From positions 1-5,447 of the forward strand of contig CANGJN010000060.1 of the NCBI GenBank assembly GCA_947454215.1: a stretch of 5,447 bases of DNA, in the 5' to 3' direction. Origin of the DNA: Neisseriaceae bacterium (GTDB lineage: Bacteria; Pseudomonadota; Gammaproteobacteria; Burkholderiales; UBA11063). A model generated the notes under the pieces. That model worked only from the letters and a program-made list of their open reading frames with translations, did no database searches and was not told the DNA's origin. The translations under genes and the position numbers were made by a program. Shown here in pieces: positions 1 to 5,447 of this stretch. Within the stretch, counting starts at the first letter, position 1, and each line of letters begins with the position of its first letter.

Positions 1-1227
1 TTTAAAAATATTATTGTTCGTACTCTCTGATATATAAGCAGAGTTATTTAACAAATATTCTTTAACAAAGTGTAAAGAACCAAGACTTGTTGAAAATTTT
101 GGATTGGAAATAATATCTGAAAACCCACCATTACATTTAGGAATTCCTTTTCTTATAGGACCGTCAAATACTTTTTTTGCTATTTCTTCTATTTCAAGAT
201 AATTTGCTGTGCCACCAGTGATAATAAAACCTGATTTTATTATATCATATATCTTCTTATCTGTTAAATTAAATTTTATTACTTCAAATATATACTCGAG
301 TTTATCTTTAATTAAATTTAAAAGGTTCTGTTTTAATATTTTATTTTTTATATCGCGTTGATCTATGAACTCTATATAATCTCCAGTTTTTACCACATTT
401 GAATTATCAGATAAAATCTTGTCTAAGGAAAGACATTTTAACTTCAAATCTTCAGCTATATTCCTTGAAACCCTTAACTTATTACTAATTTCTTCGGTAA
501 TATGTTCTCCCCCAAAAGGTATTGAACATAAAAACCGAATAAATCCATTTTCATATACAATAATATCTGTATTTCCAGCACCAATATCAATTAAACAACA
601 ACCAAGTTCTTTTTCTTCATGATTCAAGAGTGCCATGGACGATAGAATTGATGAAGGAACTATTTTAGATAAATTATAGCTAGTCATTTTCATAGCATTT
701 TCAATATTTTTGATTTGATATTTATTCACTAAAAATAAATTTAAATTAGATTGAATTTTTTGAGCACATAAATTTAAAGGATTAATAGTGTATTTATTAT
801 CATCCAAAATGTATTCCTGCACCTCATAATCAATTAGATCATATTTATTATCAGAATTTATATTATGTTTTGAGATTAGATTTAATTTTTTAATAATTTC
901 TTTTGTAACTACTTCATGCTTAACAAAAGAATTATGTGATAAATACTTATTAAACAAACTTTGCCCAGATATATTAACTATAACTCCCCCATGTGAACAA
1001 TCAGCATTAATTCTTGCTTCATCTAAAATTTGCTGAACTTTTTGAGCCATGGCTTTTAAATCAGAAATTTCACCATTTTTAATCATCGAAAAATCATTTA
1101 TTTTATTTGTTTTAACATAATAATATGTACTCAACCCATTAATTTCTATTGTTTGACCAACTGTTCCAATCAGACAGGTAATCTTAGAATTTCCTATATC
1201 AAGTGAAAAAATCATTTTATCACGCAT
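1..1227 (-). CDS. ftsA: Cell division protein FtsA (3' end beyond window)
   Basis: FtsA is the actin-like ATP-binding protein that tethers FtsZ filaments to the inner membrane and recruits later divisome proteins. The frame is open for 409 codons to the left edge. Visible motifs are the phosphate-1 loop FSLDIGNSKITCLIG (residues 7-21), the FtsA-specific 1C domain (about 80-165, with QEYILDD and INP near 137-150), the phosphate-2 motif LIDIGAGNTDIIVY (212-225), IPFGGEHIT (236-244) and the adenosine motif GFIITGGTA (333-341). The late FtsA signature NPKFSTSLGSLHF is at 375-387. Only the C-terminal amphipathic membrane-targeting helix should be missing, since E. coli FtsA is about 420 residues. 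The ATG at 1227 overlaps the end of ftsQ by 8 nt and has a weak GGTAGA ribosome site ahead of it. A second ATG four codons on (1215) is possible but lacks one. The 1C loop reads NPLNLCA where relatives have NPxGMxG. Identity is secure. Confidence 0.96.
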   Translation of the reverse strand, partial: MRDKMIFSLDIGNSKITCLIGTVGQTIEINGLSTYYYVKTNKINDFSMIKNGEISDLKAMAQKVQQILDEARINADCSHGGVIVNISGQSLFNKYLSHNSFVKHEVVTKEIIKKLNLISKHNINSDNKYDLIDYEVQEYILDDNKYTINPLNLCAQKIQSNLNLFLVNKYQIKNIENAMKMTSYNLSKIVPSSILSSMALLNHEEKELGCCLIDIGAGNTDIIVYENGFIRFLCSIPFGGEHITEEISNKLRVSRNIAEDLKLKCLSLDKILSDNSNVVKTGDYIEFIDQRDIKNKILKQNLLNLIKDKLEYIFEVIKFNLTDKKIYDIIKSGFIITGGTANYLEIEEIAKKVFDGPIRKGIPKCNGGFSDIISNPKFSTSLGSLHFVKEYLLNNSAYISESTNNNIFK

Positions 1228-1975
1228 TGTATCTACCATATTTAATGAGTTTTTTAGTTATTTTATTTTCGCCTTCAATTACTTCTTTATCAATAGCAAT
1301 AGCTGATTTATAACATAAGTTAATATATTTTAAGTTTTTATTAATAGAGTAAATTTTGTTCCAGAATTTACTCAATAATTTAATTTTATCAGTTATTGGC
1401 ACCTCACAAACCTCAACATTTACTTTGTTAGACAGGGTAAATTTTATAATACCATTATCATTGTAACTTAACTCAATTACCTTAACTGCATACTTGGATA
1501 AAACATTATTTATTATAGTATTAAATGAAATAATATTTATAATTTCTTCATCAGAACCATAAAATAATGGAATATTTTCATTATTATATTTACTATAAAA
1601 CTTATGCCCATCTAAAGTAACATATGAATTATTATTCATTTTGGCATAAGCTATATACTCTTTGACATAAATATTGATACCATGAGGAAAACTCTTTGAT
1701 ATAATAACACTTTTAACCCATGGTAGGTTATGAAATATTTTTTGTAAAGCATATATATCTATGTCAGTCAGACTTCCATGAATATTTTTTTTTGCTACAT
1801 TGCTAATTTCTTCAATATCAATATTTTTTATATTTCCTTGTATAGTAACATTATTTATATAAAATAAATTTACTACCGTAGATCTATAGTATACAAATAG
1901 AAGCATAAAAATAGATACTAATATAATTAGATATGATAATCTATTTAAAAACTTTAAATTATCAAAAAGTAACAC
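1220..1975 (-). CDS. ftsQ: Cell division protein FtsQ
   Basis: FtsQ is a bitopic inner-membrane protein of the divisome. In characterised bacteria it binds FtsB and FtsL and links the cytoplasmic ring to septal peptidoglycan synthesis. The 251-residue product has a short cytoplasmic N-terminus and one transmembrane helix (about 13-30, LSYLIILVSIFMLLFVYY). A POTRA domain follows (about 40-108: INNVTIQGN, then LPWVKSV at 84-90 and SFPHGINIYVKE at 95-106), then the beta domain with YVTLDGHKF at 118-126 and the late strand YINLCYKSAIAI at 217-228. The length is close to the family norm. The start is GTG at 1975, supported by a strong GGAG ribosome site 5 nt upstream. The next in-frame Met lies inside the membrane helix, so it cannot be the start. 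The 13-nt gap after ddl holds only this ribosome site, and the stop overlaps the ftsA start. The POTRA sequence resembles betaproteobacterial FtsQ (inference). Confidence 0.93.
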   Translation of the reverse strand: MLLFDNLKFLNRLSYLIILVSIFMLLFVYYRSTVVNLFYINNVTIQGNIKNIDIEEISNVAKKNIHGSLTDIDIYALQKIFHNLPWVKSVIISKSFPHGINIYVKEYIAYAKMNNNSYVTLDGHKFYSKYNNENIPLFYGSDEEIINIISFNTIINNVLSKYAVKVIELSYNDNGIIKFTLSNKVNVEVCEVPITDKIKLLSKFWNKIYSINKNLKYINLCYKSAIAIDKEVIEGENKITKKLIKYGRYNA

Positions 1976-1980
1976 AAAAA

Positions 1981-1984
1981 CTCC
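1981..1984 (-). promoter_or_regulatory. Shine-Dalgarno site of ftsQ
   Basis: On the minus strand the 13-nt gap between ddl and ftsQ reads TTTTGGAGTTTTT. GGAG sits 5 nt before the GTG codon at 1975. It is the strongest ribosome site in the window and it decides the non-ATG start of ftsQ. Confidence 0.8.
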
Positions 1985-1988
1985 AAAA

Positions 1989-2927
1989 TTAAGTATACAA
2001 TTTAGTTTCAGTTAATAGTTGTAAACACAAAGCATCAAAATCTATACCTGATGCTTTATAACACATGGGTACAAGGCTATAAGCTGTCATTCCAGGAATA
2101 GTGTTTATTTCTAAGAAATACAAATTATTAGATTTATCAATCATGATATCAAGTCTTGCAATACCACTAGCATTGACAGCCATATATGCACTCTTAGACA
2201 AACTTTTAATTAATGTGTCTAATTTCTCTATATAATAAGGGCAAGTATATTTAGTTTCATGAACAAAATATTTATTTTCAAAATCATAATTATCATTAGG
2301 AGCAGATATTTTTACATATGGAAAAACACTTTCATTACATATAGTTACGCTAATTTCTTCACCTATAATCAACTGCTCTATTAAAGCCTCATTACTATAT
2401 TTAAAAGCAAAATTAATAGCATTATTTAATGTTTCTTGATTAAATACTTTAGTAATTCCAATTGTTGATCCTTCCATTGTAGGTTTTACTATCAAAGGAT
2501 AATCTAACTTTAATTTAAAATTTTTATAATCAAAATTATTTTTTTTAATTAATTGAAAGTCTGGCTGAGGTATGTTATTTTCCCTCCAGATTAATTTAGT
2601 ATAATATTTATTAAAACAGATAACACTTGATTCAACGCTAGAACCTGTATATGGAATTCGTAAAAATTCTAATAACCCTTGAATAGTACCATCTTCACCA
2701 GACTTACCATGAAGCAAAATAATTGCATTAGAATAATTTGCATTAATGAAATTTTGTATTGAATCATTTAATGGATCAAAAATATAGGCATCAACTCCAG
2801 ATTTTATTAAAGATTCATAAACAGCCTTACCACTCATTATTGATATTTCTCTCTCATTTGAGTTGCCACCCATAATCACGACTACTTTACCGTACTTATA
2901 TTTTAAATCTTTTTGTAATTTATTCAT
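1989..2927 (-). CDS. ddl: D-alanine--D-alanine ligase
   Basis: Ddl is a cytoplasmic ATP-grasp enzyme that joins two D-alanines, using ATP, to give the dipeptide that MurF adds to the peptidoglycan precursor. The 312-residue product matches the family length. Motifs in order are IMGGNSNEREIS (18-29), LHGKSGEDGTIQG (72-84), the ATP-grasp stretch PLIVKPTMEGSTIG (144-157), NYDFENKY (213-220), RLDIMID (258-264) and FLEINTIPGMT (271-281). Residues equivalent to the E. coli DdlB catalytic set are present: Glu25 (E15), Ser154 (S150), Tyr220 (Y216) and Arg258 (R255), with metal ligands Asp260, Glu273 and Asn275. The architecture is DdlB-like, as expected from its place between murC and ftsQ. The N-terminus is about ten residues longer than in E. 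coli, ending in YGKVVVIMGG, a form I associate with betaproteobacteria. The ATG at 2927 has an AAAGAG site inside the end of murC, 4 nt separate the genes, and coupling is likely. Confidence 0.97.
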   Translation of the reverse strand: MNKLQKDLKYKYGKVVVIMGGNSNEREISIMSGKAVYESLIKSGVDAYIFDPLNDSIQNFINANYSNAIILLHGKSGEDGTIQGLLEFLRIPYTGSSVESSVICFNKYYTKLIWRENNIPQPDFQLIKKNNFDYKNFKLKLDYPLIVKPTMEGSTIGITKVFNQETLNNAINFAFKYSNEALIEQLIIGEEISVTICNESVFPYVKISAPNDNYDFENKYFVHETKYTCPYYIEKLDTLIKSLSKSAYMAVNASGIARLDIMIDKSNNLYFLEINTIPGMTAYSLVPMCYKASGIDFDALCLQLLTETKLYT

Positions 2928-2931
2928 TTAT

Positions 2932-4317
2932 TTAATCTCTTTGCAACAACATCGTTGGTAATTTCCCTATATTACCAGCTCCCATAGTAATGACTAAGTC
3001 ATTATTTTTAATAAGTTTAAAAACTAAATCCTTTGCTTCTTCTAAAGTTGACACAAAAAATACTTTATTACCACCTTTTGTTTTAATTGAATCGACCAAG
3101 GTTTTACCATTTATATTAGGAATAGGTGTTTCACCTGCACCATATATTTCTAAAATAATAACCGTTTTAATCTTGGATAATATATACACAAAATCATCAA
3201 ATAAATCTCTAGTCCTAGTATATCTATGTGGCTGAAAAATTAATATCATATCATTATCACTATACGATTTACTTAAACCATTTAATGTCGCTTTCAATTC
3301 ATTTGGATGATGAGCATAATCATCAATTAATAAAACCTTATTATTCCCCCACTCAATATCTTTATAACGCTGACATCTTCTCCCTACCCCATGAAAATTT
3401 AAAAAACTTGTAGTAATATCAACTAAAGAACACTCAAGCTCTAATGCAACAGCAATTACAGCTAGTGAATTGAGTATATTATGCTCTCCATGTAAGTTTA
3501 ATATTATTTTTTGATTTATATTTCTTTTGGGTATGTTTAAATTGTAATGCATTTTTTGATTAATGAACTTAATATCTGTTGCTTGTATATCACATTCTGA
3601 ACTAAAGCCATAGGTAATTATAGGGCGTTTAACTTTATCAATTATAGAACGTACTCTGTGATCCTCGTAACATAATATAGCAGTTCCATAAAATGGCAGT
3701 CTATGTAAAAAATCTATAAATGTCTGAATTAACTTGTTTTCATCATAGTTATAGGTCTCCATATGATCTAAATCAATATTTGTAATTACTGATATAACTG
3801 GATTTAAATAAAGAATTGATGCATCAGACTCATCAGCCTCTGCTATTAAAATATCACTACTACCTAATATAGCATTTGTACCAGATGAGGCAAGCTTCCC
3901 TCCCACAATAAATGTTGGATCGATTCCACAGATTTGTAATGTTTCAGCACATAAACTAGTAGTAGTTGTTTTTCCATGGGTTCCAGCAATAGCAATTCCA
4001 TACTTGAATCTCATTAATTCTGATAGCATCATAGCTCTTGGCAAGACTGTTTTGCCTAATCTATAACTAGCAATTAACTCAACATTATCAGAATCTATTG
4101 CTGAAGATACAACAATAACTTGCGATTCAATTATATTTTCCTCTTTATGTCCTATAAATACTTTAACTCCTAACTGGACAAGTCTTTCAGTTACAGCACT
4201 TTTTTGAATATCTGAACCACTGACATTATATCCTAGCCTATGAAACACTTCAGCTATTCCAGACATGCCAACACCACCAATACCTATAAAATGGATATTT
4301 TTGATTTTATGCTTCAT
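2932..4317 (-). CDS. murC: UDP-N-acetylmuramate--L-alanine ligase
   Basis: MurC is the cytoplasmic Mur ligase that adds L-alanine to UDP-MurNAc with ATP, the first peptide step of peptidoglycan synthesis. The 461-residue product contains all three Mur ligase domains. The N-terminal UDP-substrate Rossmann domain has IHFIGIGGVGMSGIAEV (8-24). The central ATPase has the P-loop AGTHGKTTTTS (111-121), then AEADESDASILYL (159-171) and ITNIDLDHMETY (178-189). The C-terminal domain has LLIDDYAHHPNEL (329-341), FQPHRYTRTRDLF (361-373), IYGAGETPIPNING (391-404) and ITMGAGNIGKLP (443-454). The HHPNE and QPHRYTRT forms mark MurC rather than MurD, MurE or MurF; Mpl is a less likely alternative and does not fit the context. 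The protein is slightly shorter than the 491-residue E. coli enzyme. The ATG follows the lolA stop after only 2 nt with no clear ribosome site of its own, suggesting coupling. murB does not follow it. Confidence 0.98.
   Translation of the reverse strand: MKHKIKNIHFIGIGGVGMSGIAEVFHRLGYNVSGSDIQKSAVTERLVQLGVKVFIGHKEENIIESQVIVVSSAIDSDNVELIASYRLGKTVLPRAMMLSELMRFKYGIAIAGTHGKTTTTSLCAETLQICGIDPTFIVGGKLASSGTNAILGSSDILIAEADESDASILYLNPVISVITNIDLDHMETYNYDENKLIQTFIDFLHRLPFYGTAILCYEDHRVRSIIDKVKRPIITYGFSSECDIQATDIKFINQKMHYNLNIPKRNINQKIILNLHGEHNILNSLAVIAVALELECSLVDITTSFLNFHGVGRRCQRYKDIEWGNNKVLLIDDYAHHPNELKATLNGLSKSYSDNDMILIFQPHRYTRTRDLFDDFVYILSKIKTVIILEIYGAGETPIPNINGKTLVDSIKTKGGNKVFFVSTLEEAKDLVFKLIKNNDLVITMGAGNIGKLPTMLLQRD
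2937..2942 (-). promoter_or_regulatory. Shine-Dalgarno site of ddl, inside the murC 3' end
   Basis: The minus strand reads AAAGAG, followed by 9 nt and then the ddl ATG at 2927. The site lies within the last codons of murC, so ribosomes finishing murC would be placed to start ddl. It supports the 2927 start over the internal Met19. Confidence 0.6.
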
Positions 4318-4319
4318 TT

Positions 4320-4943
4320 TTAACTATCTGAATCGATTGTATCAACTGATTTAGGAATTTCAAATTTAAACTCTTTATCTGCTATAGAGGTGTTTTCTTG
4401 TATATTACTAAAAACCATTTCTATATGGTGATCCAAATTATCTACAAAATTCATTTTAGATAGTTTAGAATTTACAAATCCAATTTCTATAGATTTTATT
4501 TGATTAGAATCTCTATTATTTTTAGGAGTTAACTTAATCCACTCTAAAACCTCTTTTGATGGTTTAGATAATTGTGTAATATTATATTCATCGGATATGT
4601 TTGTTACACCAGATAATAATAAAGCCGGAGTCTTTTCTAAAGTTTTTGAATATTTTTTTGTTTCAACTTGTCGTAACTCTTCATCATATATAAATATTGT
4701 TTTACCATCACAAATTATTTTTTGACCATCATTATAATTCCAAATGAATTTATTTGGTCTTTTAATCTTCATACTCCCAGTAGTTATAACGTTTTTTTTT
4801 ACCCCAATTTGTGTTTGGGTAAAGTTAGCTTGGATTGTGCTTATGTTTTTATTAAACAAACCATCAAGTAACTTTATATCAGTAGTACCATAAGATTGAT
4901 ACTGTAAAAATAATGATATAATAAATAAAAAATTTTTTTTCAT
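4320..4943 (-). CDS. lolA: Outer-membrane lipoprotein carrier protein LolA
   Basis: LolA is a periplasmic chaperone. It takes lipoproteins released by the LolCDE transporter and hands them to LolB, or to the outer membrane directly. The 207-residue product, close to the E. coli length, begins with a Sec signal peptide: MKKN, a hydrophobic core FLFIISLFL (5-13) and a likely cut after Ser-Tyr-Gly (17-19). There is no lipobox cysteine. Family motifs follow: ANFTQTQ (39-45), GSMKIKRPNKFIWNY (56-70), ICDGKTIFIYDEEL..QV (77-93), TPALLLSG (105-112) and the C-terminal FSNIQENTSIADKEFKFEIP (178-197). Arg62 in KRPNKF would be mature Arg43, matching the functionally important Arg43 of E. coli LolA. A run of nine A's encodes Lys-Lys at 49-50; motifs on both sides stay in frame, so the gene is intact. 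It starts 9 nt after gpsA with a weak AAAGAA site and ends 2 nt before murC. Confidence 0.93.
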   Translation of the reverse strand: MKKNFLFIISLFLQYQSYGTTDIKLLDGLFNKNISTIQANFTQTQIGVKKNVITTGSMKIKRPNKFIWNYNDGQKIICDGKTIFIYDEELRQVETKKYSKTLEKTPALLLSGVTNISDEYNITQLSKPSKEVLEWIKLTPKNNRDSNQIKSIEIGFVNSKLSKMNFVDNLDHHIEMVFSNIQENTSIADKEFKFEIPKSVDTIDSDS

Positions 4944-4952
4944 TAATATTCT

Positions 4953-5447
4953 TTAAAATTCAAATTTAGGTTCTCTAGACATTAATTTATAAACGCTATC
5001 TTTGATATTTACGTTTTCGACGATAATTGCATAAACAGTTTGTATAATGGGTAAATCAAGATTATATTTTAGCGACAAATCATATACTTCTTTTACCGTT
5101 TGCAATCCTTCAACAACATGCCCAATTTCTAACATTATTTGATCTACATTCTTACCTTGTGCTAATTTTAAACCGAATGTTCTATTTCGCGACAAATTAC
5201 TTGTTGCTGTAAGTATAATATCACCTATACCTGCTAGTCCATATAAAGTTTCTATATTTCCCTTAAATAATAAAATTAATTGTTTAAATTCATGTAGTCC
5301 TCTAGTTATTAATGCGGCTCTGGCATTATCACCAAAGCCTATTCCATCACAAATACCAGTGGCAATTGCCAAAGTATTTTTCATGGCTGAACATACTTCA
5401 GAACCTATAAGATCTAAACTAGCATAAACTCTAAAATTAACGGTAAA
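4953..5447 (-). CDS. gpsA: Glycerol-3-phosphate dehydrogenase [NAD(P)+] GpsA (5' part beyond window)
   Basis: GpsA is a cytoplasmic enzyme that reduces dihydroxyacetone phosphate to sn-glycerol-3-phosphate, the backbone for phospholipid synthesis. The last 164 codons are present; the N-terminal NAD(P)-binding Rossmann domain lies beyond the right edge. The visible part begins FTVNFRVYASLDLIGSEVC and contains the all-helical C-terminal substrate domain. Motifs are the catalytic lysine in AMKNTLAIATGICDGIGFGDNARAA-like sequence (Lys at window residue 23), ALITRG (45-50), LAGIGDIILTATSNLSRNRTFG-like sequence (71-92, with Asp76 and Arg87) and HVVEGLQTVKEV (110-121). An ATG at 5384 is only the internal Met just before the catalytic Lys and is not the start: 21 conserved codons precede it. 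Roughly 165-175 residues should lie outside, given a usual length of about 330-340. The stop is 9 nt before lolA, so it probably shares the transcript. This neighbour is unusual for a dcw cluster. Confidence 0.96.
   Translation of the reverse strand, partial: FTVNFRVYASLDLIGSEVCSAMKNTLAIATGICDGIGFGDNARAALITRGLHEFKQLILLFKGNIETLYGLAGIGDIILTATSNLSRNRTFGLKLAQGKNVDQIMLEIGHVVEGLQTVKEVYDLSLKYNLDLPIIQTVYAIIVENVNIKDSVYKLMSREPKFEF

Noticed and set aside
419..622. Plus-strand open frame of 67 codons
   Set aside because: It lies antisense inside ftsA, whose conserved phosphate-2 motif is encoded by the same bases. The predicted protein has no recognisable motif and no ribosome site was evident.
2990..3413. 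Two plus-strand open frames (2990-3235 and 3228-3413)
   Set aside because: Both are antisense shadows of the conserved C-terminal domain of murC (the HHPNE and QPHRYTRT motifs lie here). Their compositions look like reverse-frame translations.
4785..4805. Possible frameshift in lolA at the A9 tract
   Set aside because: LolA motifs are in one frame before (ANFTQTQ) and after (KRPNKFIWNY) the tract, so the gene is intact as given.
4933..4952. Possible terminator T-run between gpsA and lolA
   Set aside because: On the transcribed strand the run is A's, not U's. It is part of the lolA start (Met-Lys-Lys-Asn), and no hairpin precedes it.
4953..5384. A short 143-codon gpsA starting at the ATG at 5384
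   Set aside because: The 21 codons upstream to the window edge continue the GpsA family sequence (FRVYASLDLIG), so this Met is internal and the gene is cut by the window, not truncated in the genome.
1..5447. tRNA, rRNA, CRISPR array, insertion sequence, attachment site or novel defence system
   Set aside because: No repeated units, inverted terminal repeats, tRNA-like folds or unassigned coding space were seen; six known housekeeping genes fill the whole window.

Overview
This window is a slice of a bacterial cell-envelope and cell-division operon. All six recognisable genes lie head to tail on the minus strand. In transcription order (right to left in window coordinates) they are: the 3' part of gpsA (glycerol-3-phosphate dehydrogenase), lolA (periplasmic lipoprotein carrier), murC (UDP-MurNAc-L-alanine ligase), ddl (D-alanine-D-alanine ligase), ftsQ (divisome protein) and most of ftsA (divisome actin-like protein). 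gpsA runs off the right edge and ftsA runs off the left edge; the other four are complete.

The organism is a Gram-negative proteobacterium, because it has LolA together with the murC-ddl-ftsQ-ftsA block of the dcw cluster. The DNA is very AT-rich (about 20-35% G+C in the lines I counted by eye). Protein choices follow this, with many Lys, Asn and Ile residues. FtsQ (POTRA region with an LPWVK motif) and the N-terminus of Ddl (YGKVVVIMGG-type) look closer to betaproteobacterial than to enteric homologues. A betaproteobacterium with a reduced, AT-biased genome, such as a symbiont, is therefore my best guess, but this is inference.

Packing is extreme. Gaps are 9 nt (gpsA-lolA), 2 nt (lolA-murC), 4 nt (murC-ddl) and 13 nt (ddl-ftsQ), and ftsQ and ftsA overlap by 8 nt. 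No stretch of even 20 bases lies outside a gene, so there is no room for a dedicated intergenic promoter or terminator, and one polycistronic transcript with translational coupling is likely.

The genes fit a common theme. GpsA makes the glycerol-3-phosphate backbone of phospholipids. LolA ferries lipoproteins to the outer membrane. MurC and Ddl make cytoplasmic peptidoglycan precursors. FtsQ and FtsA assemble the septum. All visible catalytic and binding motifs are intact. I found no mobile element, RNA gene, CRISPR array or novel system. The points worth a second look are the atypical neighbours upstream of murC (lolA and gpsA instead of murG/ftsW, and no murB between murC and ddl) and the long poly(A) runs inside several essential genes.
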